Assembly (NCBI GenBank): GCA_009103225.1
Contig: RHPI01000385.1
Location: forward strand, 118,773 to 182,772
Reading direction: 5' to 3'
Length of the DNA: 64,000 bases
From: Chlorokybus atmophyticus
Lineage: Eukaryota > Streptophyta > Chlorokybophyceae > Chlorokybales > Chlorokybaceae
The notes beneath the pieces are model-generated. The model saw only the letters and a program-made list of their open reading frames with translations. It made no database searches and was not told the origin of the DNA. This document shows, in pieces, positions 11,130-21,060 of this stretch. Every line of letters starts with the position of its first letter. Position 1 is the first letter of the stretch. The position numbers and the translations under genes are program-made.

Positions 11130-14025
11130 ATGGCTTCCTGGGCAGACAAGGCGGAGGAGTCTGAAGGGGACGAGCCGCTGCCGCCGCCTCCGCCTCCTGG
11201 GTTTGAGGACGTCCTGGCTGGGACGCATAAGCCTGATGAAGAAGCGCTGGCTCGTGAGGTATGGCGTTAACGATGAGGGTCGACGTCTGCCACGTTTAGT
11301 ACTTGATGACGTGACGCACTTTGTTCATCTAGTCAATTGCAAGCTATGAATCGATTGTAGGAGCATCCACCTCTGCATGCATGTGTGCAATCTTAGTATA
11401 TACATGTCACACCGTATTTCAGTTGGTGTAATTGGTTATTGCTTTTGTATTCAGGTGGAGAGTTTGGGCGTCTCAGAAGATAAAGGAGCTGTAGATGAGC
11501 CCACCATGAACCTCCCTAGCGACAAGTTGAATCCCGACACAGAAACACCTGAGACGGAGATAAAGAAGGTGTCTATGCTATTGTATTTATTGCCCCGGTA
11601 GCCCTCTATAGGGCGCCCAAGCAGTCTATGACTTCTGCCCTGCGTACTGGTTGTCATGCATGCCTGCTTGTGCTTCCCACAGTGCAAACATACACGTAGT
11701 TTCTGCTGCTTACTGTAGTGTCTCTGTCACGCATGGACTCTTGTGCAAATGCCTTGGCAGGGTTTGAGAGTTTTCTCTGCGTCTATACGTAGGTTTACGC
11801 CAATGACACACCATATACGTCCGCCAAGAGTTTTGAGGACCTGTCCTTGAGTGAGGAGTTGCTGAGGGGACTCTACTCGGAGATGAACTTTGAACGGCCG
11901 TCGCGGATCCAAGCGGATACCCTTCCTATGATTCTCAACCCTCCGTATGCAAACCTCATTGCACAGGTACAGTTATTTGGGGGTTTAGTCAAATGGCGGG
12001 TTGCATGCATGCTCCTGCAGCTTTGAATAACGCTACTTGAACACATGCAGGCGCACAATGGCAGCGGGAAGACCACATGCTTTGTGTTGGGCATGCTAAG
12101 TAGAGTGGACCCCAAGTTGAGGCAACCACAAGCACTGTGCATATGCCCGACACGTGAACTAGTCCTGCAGGTGCGATGCGCGTGCACACGTTCCTGGCCC
12201 GTTGTTGTTTTGTAAACGTTGTGTGAGGCATTGCTGCACATGGTATGTTGGCAGTAGTAGCGAGCATTGTCAACCACTCATGTGCCTTGTCGCAGAACAG
12301 CGCCGTGTTGAGTAAGATGGGCAAATATACGGGCATCACCTGTCACATCACCGCAGATGATGACAGTTCCAGGCCATCCTACTCAAGGTCGGAAAAGATT
12401 GCGGATCAGATTGTGATTGGCACGCCGGGCAAGTTGAAAAACTGGATAACGAAAACCCGCACCCTCCCCACCAAATACATCAAAGTGTTGGTCTTTGACG
12501 AGGCTGATCAGATGATGGATCGTGTATGTATGAAGTAGATTGTGTACTCTTTGCTTGTTGCGTCTGCCGTGCACGCTTGCAACTCACATCAAATGTATAA
12601 ACAGGAGGGCTTTGCCGATGACTCGATACGAATGATGCGTGAGATCCAAAAGAACAGCAGCCAGTGCCAGGTAAATGCATATGCTGCTATCTGCCTTTCT
12701 GGATGCCTAGCTTGTATGTCGCTGAACACCAATCTTTCCCGTCATTAGGTCTGCTGATGGACTCTTCTGCATCAGGTGTTGCTGTTCTCTGCTACATTCA
12801 ATGATAAAGTCAAGAGCTTTGCGCTGCGGCATGTCCCAAATGCTAACAATGTGAGTCATATGCTCGCGTGTGCAGTTGCCTTTGTTTGCTCCTTGTTCAC
12901 GGTGTCTGTGCAGGTGTTTGTACCCAAAGAAGACCTATCGCTGGATGTTATCAAGCAGTATAGAGTGGTAAGCCTTGCACCGTGTCCTTAGCGCATGTGC
13001 CATAACTTGCATATTACGGCTGCATGAGATTTGCCCTCAATTGAACTGGCTTGCCTGCTATTGCAGGTCTGCCCAACTCCACAAGCCAAGGGCGATGTTC
13101 TAAAGAACACCATCCTTCCCTTATGTGAAAATCTGGGCCAAACCATCATCTTTGTGCGAACACGAGAAAATGCACGACTGCTGCACAGAGAGTAAGCGAG
13201 CATAGTAGCCATGACCGTTCTCAGTCGGCAGAGTCTTAACAAACTGCATCATCAGGATGACAGCGGAAGGCCATAAAGTTACTTCAATAGAGGGAGGGAT
13301 GCAATTTGAGGACAGGGATCGTGTGGTTAATGAGTTCAGGGCAGGCACCACCAAGGTATTGCATGCTAAGCACAGTAAGTTCTGAGCCTGCTTTGGGTAA
13401 GTACTGTCGGGCGAGCCTGCAGCTTACTTCTATCTGTACTTGTCACTTGGTCAGATTCTCATCTCAACAGATGTGTTGGCTCGCGGCTTTGACCAAGCCC
13501 AGGTACGTGCATTCTGCCAGCATTAGCACTCGCACTGTTACTCGTGCGAATTGTCATAACATGATTGGGGACACTGCTCAGGTCACCCTTGTCATCAACT
13601 ATGATGTCCCAGTGGATCGGAACTTCCAACATCCAGCGTACGAGACGTATCTTCATAGGATAGGTCGCAGTGGGCGCTTCGGGCGCAAAGGTATGTTAAC
13701 GAACCCAGCATGCATGCGAGATACCTGTGCAGTTCAAAGTCAAAGTCAGCTTGACGGACTAAGGGGTGCTGTGCAGGTGCGGCGTTTAATTTGGTGACAG
13801 GCAACAAAGAAGTTGCCATCCTCAACCAAATCGAACAATACTTTCAACACGCCATTCCCGAGGTAAGCGGTTGACAGCATGGGTACTTGCTTCGTTGTGA
13901 GCAAGAGTCCGCTGCCGAAGTGAGCTAGCACGCATGGTTCCAACCATGCCCCGTACTTTATGCAGGTTCCATTTGGGGACGATGATGCATTTGAGCGTGT
14001 TTTGAAAGAAGCTGGACTGGCATAG
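11130..14025 (+). CDS. DBP5: DEAD-box ATP-dependent RNA helicase, DBP5/DDX19 type
   Basis: DBP5 (LOS4 in plants) is the helicase that remodels mRNPs at the cytoplasmic face of the nuclear pore. Fourteen exons are clear: 11130-11258, 11455-11568, 11793-11966, 12051-12170, 12296-12523, 12605-12670, 12776-12850, 12914-12967, 13067-13191, 13256-13355, 13455-13502, 13582-13690, 13777-13862 and 13966-14025. They sum to 1488 nt (495 aa), the usual length. Motifs occur in order: Q-motif region (SFEDL...RPSRIQ), motif I AHNGSGKT, Ia [18 protein letters not shown] as [13 protein letters not shown], then [10 protein letters not shown] and [13 protein letters not shown]. The acidic Pro-rich N-terminus (residues 1-80) is family-typical. 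Assignment to DBP5 rests on the overall match, including YDVPVD and the short C-terminus ending KEAGLA. Confidence 0.92.
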
Positions 14026-14910
14026 TTCTTGCTATGGTTGAGTTGTTGTTCCCTGAGGTGCATGCGCCTGCTTCATTCTGTGTTGCAGTGGCTGCACGGT
14101 AACGCACGTTGGTTGAGCTGCTTGACCTTCAAGTCCAACCAATGTCATCACAGTCAATATGTCAGTCGTGCATGGCTTGTGGTGGTTGCTGCTGTAATCA
14201 ATCACTTGCTACCACCGTCCCCTCTGCCTTTCTGATGCCTTGCATGCTCTCAACATGAGTTTTTGCATACAAAGCATGCGATGTGGTGCATGTGAACATG
14301 CAGTCATGCACTGCAACAGTCAGCAAGCAGGCAGTCACAGCCATTGTATTGCACCATCGGGCTATACAATTCAACTCTACTTATCTTCACTACTGCCCCA
14401 CCTCGTTCATGCATCATGTTATATGCATGATGTTGGCGGTTATATTTACTTACCCATAACTTGGTTGCGGTAGTTCAGCATGCAGCGGTGTCAACAATAA
14501 GCGAGACTTCCTCTCCCTCCGCTCCATCCCTCTCCATGTCCCTCTCCGCCCTCTTTTCCCCACTTGTCGTCACTCGCTGCTCCGCCATTGAAATGCTTGT
14601 CCAGCTGCTGAAGGCCCGGGGCAGGCCCGAGAGGGGCCCCTCTGCCCAACAAACTGTATCATCAGTGACATAAGCGTTCGCTATCAGCGCTGCAACCATA
14701 GCTTAACTATGCCCAACGGCACACCACAAACACACTACCCATCATGCTAAGCGAGCGATGTGTCTGCCTCAGTATTTGGAAGGCCTTGAGCCACAGGACC
14801 CCATCCCGGTACCGCTGCCACCGCCGCAACCCCACGCTCCTATATCGTTAGCGCATGTGCCCGTTGTAAGGCGCATGCCACACGCTGAAGGCTGATGCGG
14901 AAGAAGCCCC
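14026..14910. other. Intergenic, no gene seen
   Basis: This is the 3' flank of the helicase gene. It holds scattered GCATG repeats, and no open frame resembles a protein family. The region leads into minus-strand retroelement debris. Confidence 0.4.
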
Positions 14911-15237
14911 TCAGACGTTGTGGCTCCGCCCCTCGCACTGTGGCGCACACAAACACAGCACATGCTTGAAGTCCGCTCCCCGCGTCCTCTGCGTCTCCAT
15001 CGCGAGCGGGTAGAAGGTGTCTCCTGGCGGATAATCACCATACTTGCGATGCTTCGCCGCTTCCGGCATATGCACAGCCGCACGAGCTCGATCCCCACAC
15101 ACCGTGACTATGACGTCCAGCAGCAGCTTCCTGTCGCGGCCTGGCACGGATGCCACCAGGTCCAACCGTGCGGCCCTGCCCCTCTGCCCCGCCCTTCTGC
15201 CCCGCTCCTCCGCCTCGCCCCTTTCCTCGCGCCTCAA
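14911..15237 (-). mobile_element. Possible C-terminal fragment of a non-LTR retrotransposon ORF
   Basis: The minus-strand frame contains LLLDVIVTVCGDRARAAV, then AAKHRKYGDY and FYPLAMETQ. This order (DVxVT..., then a basic AAxxKxxKY block, then FxPLAxET) is common downstream of the reverse transcriptase in LINE-type ORFs of algae and plants. No RT domain is attached, so it is a relic. The region is GC-rich and bounded by unrelated sequence. The match is by pattern only. Confidence 0.4.
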
Positions 15238-15669
15238 CTGTCATGTGCGACAGCTGCGTGACTGGCTGCACTGCATCAGTGCCGTTGCTGGCAGTTGGAT
15301 GGTGGGGTTGGTGTCTGTATGTCCTTTGCACGGGCACGTGTAATGAATGGCCTGCTCCCCATGCAGTGCCAATGCGTGATGCGTCATGCGCGTCACCGTT
15401 GGGGATGTTGCAAGTACTTCACCGTCCATCATGTCCAGTAGTACTGCTGCGCAACACCCTTTGCCTTAGAGTCGATAGGAGCTTCTTCATTGGATGGCCA
15501 TCACACTGCATGCATCGATCAAGTCCGCCATGGCCATCGCAAGATGTAATCCATAAGTACTGATATGTAAGTACACACGCGTATGAAGCGTGCTATGTAC
15601 TATGTAAGTACTACTATGTAGTACACATGCGTATGAAGCGTGCATAGTGCGAATCAATCACGCCCAACT

Positions 15670-16988
15670 TCATTGTTGTTGGAGTGGACTCGAGACTGGT
15701 AATGACGCACAATTTCTGGCTAGGCCAGTATAGAAGGGTAGGTCCCTTTTGCTGTACAGTCGCGTGCAAAACCCCTCCCTCGTGTAAACCACTGCCAAGA
15801 CCAAAAAGGGAAGCAAGGTGCTCTGCGCTGTTTGCGCGACAGTCATGTGGCGAATGCAACCGTCCTCCTGGCACATGTGGGGCTGTATATAGCAAGCAGG
15901 CATGTCCGCCACAAAGACATCATTGATGCAACGCAAGACTCCGCGTGCCAATTTTGACAGCAGCTGTGTGTTGCCTTGCCAGCTAGTAACCTCAAATAGT
16001 AGCCTCAATTGCTGCATGAACTCCAATTCACACGATAGCAATTAGCCATTGGCTAAATGCACAGCTACATTATTTTACCTAAAATGCATATGCGCTGCCT
16101 ATACAGCTCGTCGGCTCGGCAGCAGTGCGCAAGTACAAGTTGTTCAACAGAAACTTTAGCATGTCATACAGGCACTGCGCAGTGAATGGGCGCCAGTCAT
16201 CATCATTGTTTGAGATTGCTGCTATTGTCCAGTGGTGCTGCACATATCTATTTAACTGTACATTCACATGCGGACACGTTGCTCGCACCTTCGCCGCTTG
16301 CATGTGAAAAATAGCGTTCACTAGGCGCGTCATGCGCTGCAGTAACTCAGCGGGCTGTATCTTTGTATACAGGGTGGTGAAACCCCATATTTGCAGCTGC
16401 ACGTGTTGTCGCTTGTCACTGATTGTGCTTGTGGTGTTGAACACTTTTTGCAATCGGCAAAATGCCATTGTGTCCGTCATGATCCCATTGTTGCGTATCG
16501 CCGGCAGTCCTACTGTCTTTGACCAAAGATCGTGCCACACTTGCTGCATGCATTAGTACGCCCCCCNNNNNNNNNNNNNNNNNNNNNNNNNNNNNNNNNN
16601 NNNNNNNNNNNNNNNNNNNNNNNNNNNNNNNNNNNNNNNNNNNNNNNNNNNNNNNNNNNNNNNNNNNNNNNNNNNNNNNNNNNNNNNNNNNNNNNNNNNN
16701 NNNNNNNNNNNNNNNNNNNNNNNNNNNNNNNNNNNNNNNNNNNNNNNNNNNNNNNNNNNNNNNNNNNNNNNNNNNNNNNNNNNNNNNNNNNNNNNNNNNN
16801 NNNNNNNNNNNNNNNNNNNNNNNNNNNNNNNNNNNNNNNNNNNNNNNNNNNNNNNNNNNNNNNNNNNNNNNNNNNCCCTTTGTCAGCCGGATGCTGGCAT
16901 CTAACAATGATGTGCGCGACGCTGCTGTTATGAAACGCGGCTTGGGCAAGTCGTTATGCCGTTTGTACATCATGTATATATGCGGCAA
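15670..16988 (-). mobile_element. Degenerate reverse transcriptase relic spanning an assembly gap
   Basis: Minus-strand frames read, in order, LPKPRFITAASRTSLLD (before the gap), FTTLYTKIQPAELLQRM (RT motif A region), a later block with VLRCINDVFVADMP (motif C region), and FCTRLYSKRDLPFYTGLARN. This order resembles RTs of Penelope-like or related algal retroelements. The catalytic YxDD site reads CIND, so one Asp is replaced, and frames change between blocks. The element is therefore dead. The N run at 16567-16875 removes part of the fingers region. The family assignment is uncertain; that it is an RT is fairly likely. Confidence 0.5.
16567..16875. other. Assembly gap (309 N)
   Basis: The run of N follows CCCCCC. 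Nothing can be said about its content beyond the RT fragments that read into it from both sides. Confidence 0.99.
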
Positions 16989-17063
16989 TCTTGCTAATTA
17001 TCGTGACATGGTTGTTTGACAGGCATGTGCTTCGTTCCATGGAGCATAGTGCTACAGCTGATG

Positions 17064-17128
17064 TGTCAAGGTGAAAACCTTAATAAGGGAAAAGCCCTTG
17101 ACATTGTTGGCATTTCTCCCCCGTTACA
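17064..17128 (+). repeat. 5' LTR, internally deleted to 65 bp, hairpin segment flipped
   Basis: It shares the first 8 bp (TGTCAAGG) and the last part (TTGGCATTTCTCCC to TTACA) with the 331-bp right LTR. The 25-bp segment between TCAAGG and CCTTGA is the reverse complement of the same segment in the right LTR. The middle, about 270 bp, is missing. This suggests a flip between the short inverted repeats plus a deletion. Confidence 0.7.
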
Positions 17129-17142
17129 TTTGGTATCGGAGC
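17129..17142 (+). other. Primer binding site
   Basis: TTTGGTATCGGAGC directly follows the LTR end. TGGTATCAGAGC is the standard complement of the 3' end of initiator tRNA-Met; there is one difference here. It defines the orientation of the retroelement as plus. Confidence 0.75.
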
Positions 17143-17924
17143 AAGGTCCTCCTTGTGGGTGGGCCTTATTGTGTTGTGGTTATTTATTGTGGTAGAGCAA
17201 CGCCGCCAGCAAGCCACTAGGCCGCTAGCGGCGCCGCCGTTCACATCCTCCAGGTCAGAAGCCTGGCAAGCCATCTACTGCGCAGCCTCCTGCGCAACAG
17301 CCTGCGACGCAGCAGGTACCATCGTATCGGCCGCCGGACTGACTGCCGCGCGTCAGTTCCTGCCCCCTTGCGGTCGACCGCCGCCAGGCCAGCGGCAACC
17401 AAAGCCTGGCAAGTCGCCACGACTAGCCAGACTTTCAACATAAACAAGCAACAAATTAGCTTGAATAGGTTGTTTTGTGCTAATCTGGCCCCTCTTCCTT
17501 GTGGAGAGGTGGATGTGCGTGAGTGTTTGCTGGCTCGCGTGCATTGTGTGCGTATTTGTGCACAATTAATAGCAAAAAGTGCCTCTCGAGATAATCCCCT
17601 CAATAATTGAGGGAGCCTCTCGGATGTTCCTCTGCGCTGCAATAGAGCACTTGGTCATTGTGTTGCTTTGCTTTGCATCGCAATCGGTGACAGCACTCAC
17701 TCACACGTTAACACCATTCTTTGAGTGGCATTACACTCAATTTTACAACACGAGCAGCCCCAGGCATCGTTGCAATATGTTTTCCCTGCCAGCCGACGAA
17801 ATATCGGCAGCGGCCGTGCACCTGAGGATATTAATTTAGACTGTCGTGGCTCAGTGCGCCTGTAATCTCGATACAGGGACGTAATAGTAACTTCCGTTAC
17901 TATCAGGCCCTTTTTGTTACAATT
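17143..17924 (+). other. Retroelement leader, no intact gene
   Basis: One frame at 17225-17340 reads a Pro/Gln-rich peptide like a gag linker but is broken by stops. The other frames show nothing. The stretch ends at the tandem repeats. Confidence 0.4.
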
Positions 17925-18300
17925 CGGTCTTTAACAGTTGACTATGCCTAGTTAACAGGCGCTTGTTAGTTACCTATCAGGCCTTAACAGGTGACTTTAT
18001 ATAATTAACAGGCACCTGTTAGTCACACATCAGGCCTTAACATGTGACTTTATATAATTAACAGGCACCTGTTAGTTACACATCCGGCCTTACGAGGTGA
18101 CTACAACTAATCAACGGGCACCTGTAAGTTACACATCAGGCCTTAACGGGTAATTACACCTAATTAGCAGGCACTTGCAAATTACATATCAGTCCTACTT
18201 AGGTGACTCAGCCTATGTGACAGGCACTTGCAGGTTACACACCAGTCCAGCGCAGGCGACTAAGCCTAATTCACAAGCACCAACTAGGTAATTATTAACA
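17925..18300. repeat. 53-bp tandem repeat with internal palindrome
   Basis: The anchor CAGGCCTTA or its variants recurs at 17978, 18031, 18084, 18137, 18190 and 18243, exactly 53 bp apart. The best copies contain TAACAGGTG and CACCTGTTA, which can form a 9-bp stem. Copies decay towards the right and a weaker one precedes the first. It could be the subterminal region of the nested element. Confidence 0.85.
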
Positions 18301-18641
18301 AAATAAGGCATTCTTTAACAACTGAAGGTGATCAATGCCTAACTGTCGTCATATGTGTTTGCATAGCTTAACCACACGCGACTGTTACTGACTGCCAGCA
18401 TTGTTATGTGCCTGTGTTGTGTACATGTACCTGAAATGTGTACAGTGCCTCTCAGTCACTTGCCAAGGCTTGTAGTTCAATTATGTGACTTGAATGCAGT
18501 TCTGTTGTATATCATAGGGATGCAAGTATTGACATGCATGAGCATAATAACGATTGACTAAGCTGGTTTAAGATGCACAACACTCAGTCACAAGAGCCTT
18601 GTAGCTATGTACACTACCAGCTAAACGGACTACAAACTGCG
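18301..18641. other. Spacer, no gene seen
   Basis: This lies between the 53-bp repeats and the stop codon of the next minus-strand gene. It has no coding or structural signal and may include the gene's 3' UTR. Confidence 0.4.
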
Positions 18642-20475
18642 CTACAGCTCCTTTCTATCATCGCTTTGCTCGTCATCATGGAACAAAGCACCATGCGCTG
18701 GGGCCTGTGGAGGAGACACTGGAGCTTGCTCTTCCTCCTCAAACGGTTGTGCCAGCCAATCAAATGCCGCTTCTGCCTCAGCGAGCGTGTCACGAGCTGC
18801 TGCCTCTTGCGGCCGGCGCTGATTGGGATCTTTCATGTATTCGACACAAGATGCAGTGCGGCGTTTCACAAGGGTGAATGGCTGGAGGGCTGCGTACCGT
18901 TGCCTCATCTCCCGCTTCATTAACATGAGCATGGTGTTGATTTCGCTAAGATACTCTTCATGTGTGTCGATGCTGGCAGCTAGAAGAGGGTCTCCATCTT
19001 TGCCCTTTATGATGCGCTCCACCTGCGTAGTTTACAAGCATGTCTTAATGGCGTCGAAAGCCACTATTCACTGCAACGCGTCTGCAAGCCTGTAGTTTAG
19101 GGCTACAACATTCCTGAATTGCTAATGATGGATTTCAGAGTGCTCAGCGTAAACAACAGGTATGCGAGGTGGTTGACTGTCAGTTGCCGGCGACCAGGTG
19201 TAGTGACGGCGTAAGACCAGCATTGCACGATCATTTGCCAGATTATGGGATTACCCCATTCATGGAAGTATTTCCTCCGCTCCGGGTCTGCATTGTCGGT
19301 CACCTCAAATCTCCGCCATGACTTGTCTGCGACGGTCATGTAAACAAGGCATCAGTCACAATATGGATAGTTCAAGTTGAGCCTGCACCTGGCTAGAATA
19401 GTGCCTTTGTCTTACTTTGGAGCGCGCTGCGCATCTGGGCTTTTGGGGTCTCGGGGTCCATTAAGGCGTCGATGTGCCTGATTGAATCTGATTGCGTTAC
19501 AATAGGCGAGATGCGTATGTGTGTATGGAGGCTGAGTAAGAAGGCAGTGTTGCATAGCAGACATGGTGGTGAGGGATCCAACTCACTTGCACTTGTTGCT
19601 GTTAAACAGTGTCCACTTGTACTCCTTCTCAAGGACATGCTTGATCTTGGTGACGTTCTCAGACCCGACCTGCGTAGCTTTCTTCAAGGCGACACTCCAG
19701 TGGAAGGGGCACTCCTTGGGCGTCCAGTACACCTCATAGAACTTGGCCGCATCGGCCTCGTCGCCATGGTCGAAGCCAACTACCTGTCATCGGCAGGTTG
19801 GTCAGTGTCACGGTGCAGTGCGGTAATGAAGCATTCACAGCACCTGACACATGACGTTACGAATAGTGTCCTCCTTGGGATAAATGTGGCTCTCTACCCA
19901 ATGGCCGTTTATGATTTCGACGACGGCATCTCGCAAATGCTGACCACAGAAGAACAATCCATTACACACATACACACAGTGTCACAGTGTCACACAGTGC
20001 TTACCTCGCTGCCACTCTTCCACTTGCTTGGGGAAGGGTTGCTGACGGCCGAGGTTGCCACGTCACGGCCAAATGCGTTTGGGTTGGGGGTTCCAATCGA
20101 CCCTCTACAAGCACAACCACATGAGTCATGCTGCCAGCCATGAAAGATGCAACCCTCACAGTTGAGAAAGAAGAACAACGTGCACAGTGTATCCAGAACG
20201 CACGCAGTGAGTCACTGTGCCAGTCTTGAAAGAAGCAAGCATCCAAGTTGGAAGTTGAGCAAGAAGCAACGTGCACAGTGCATCAAAAACGCATGCAATC
20301 TAGCTTGCCCTTGCGACTGCGGTGTCAGGTGGAGTTGTTGTGATGTGCTGGGCATCAGCGCGGGGTCTTGCTGCGATTGGTTGGCGACGGTTGCCTGGTT
20401 GAACACTGGGGGCAATGTGGACAGTTGGCGCCGACCTCCACGACGAAGTGCACCTACGGATGGACCACGAGGCAT
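18642..20475 (-). CDS. Unknown spliced gene of the nested element (left end)
   Basis: Family not recognised. Start is ATG 20475 (MPRGPSVGALRRGGRRQ). Further exons are at about 20103-20010 (NPSPSKWKSGSE), 19948-19830 (ending TIRN/VMCQ), 19790-19590 (VVGFDHGDEADAAKFYEVYW), 19485-19418 (HIDALMDPETPKAQMRSAL), 19336-19170 (KSWRRFEVTD...YFHEWG) and 19023-18642 (VERIIKGKDGDP... to DDRKEL, stop TAG). Splice signals fit, including donors GTGAGT and GTAAGAC. The last exon has a helical EEYLSEINTML region and a charged C-terminal segment (FEEEEQ). The protein is mostly hydrophilic with conserved-looking Trp residues and no Cys motif. It is divergent from the zinc finger-OTU gene, and their shared promoter matches the one beside the transposase, so I infer it belongs to the same element. 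Exact borders of the first two introns are not fixed. Confidence 0.55.
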
Positions 20476-21060
20476 CTCTCTAACTGATAGTCGGTTGCCG
20501 CCTGTTTAGCTGATAGTGGCGCCTCCAACGCTGCCGCCGCCGGTTGGCCCGCCCGAATGTACGAGGCGCGAAAACGAAAATGAGGCGGTTTTGAACGTCT
20601 AGTGTCCCGCACTAGAGTCGCACTTGTAGTGCGTCCTTGCTCCTATGGTTGATGGTACGTCTTATGCATTCGTGCCATCCATGCTTCGTACAACCATTAA
20701 TACCAATGGTTGTGTCGTAACATTTATGGTACGACAGAGGCATCTCTCGTCCAACCCCAACCATTGCCGTACAATGGCTCAATGAATGGTACGACAGAGC
20801 CATTGTACAGAGGCATTGCTCAGCCCAAATGGGAGTTAGCGTGCACTCACCCAAACACGCTTCATTGATGGCCGGATGATGGCACGCAGGGGCACTAGGT
20901 CGATGATGGGTCGAATGTTAGGCATAATGGGCCTGGGTTTGAGTAGGAGGCGGAGGACCAGGAGTCGGAGGCGGCGGCGGTGGCGGCGTGGCACATCTTG
21001 CGAGAAGTTGTAGTCGTAAGAGTTCAAGCAGCGAAGCCAGCTACTACCGGGCGCCACGTC
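20476..21060. promoter_or_regulatory. Divergent intergenic region with repeated GTACGACAGAG motif
   Basis: It lies between two divergent genes of the nested element. GTACGACAGAGGCAT occurs at 20729, GTACGACAGAGCCATTG at 20789 and GTACAGAGGCATTG at 20806. A 15/17 match to the second copy lies in the other divergent region, at 30458. The motif may bind the transposase or a host factor. Function is inferred from position and repetition only. The 3' part is GC-rich with a GGCGGC run. Confidence 0.5.

Noticed and set aside
16416-17019. Open frames across the first N gap
   Set aside because: Their length is produced by the N run. Only the flanking RT-like peptides were used.
17925-18300. CRISPR-like regular repeat array
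   Set aside because: Units are contiguous 53-bp tandem copies that diverge gradually, without unique spacers, in nuclear eukaryotic DNA.
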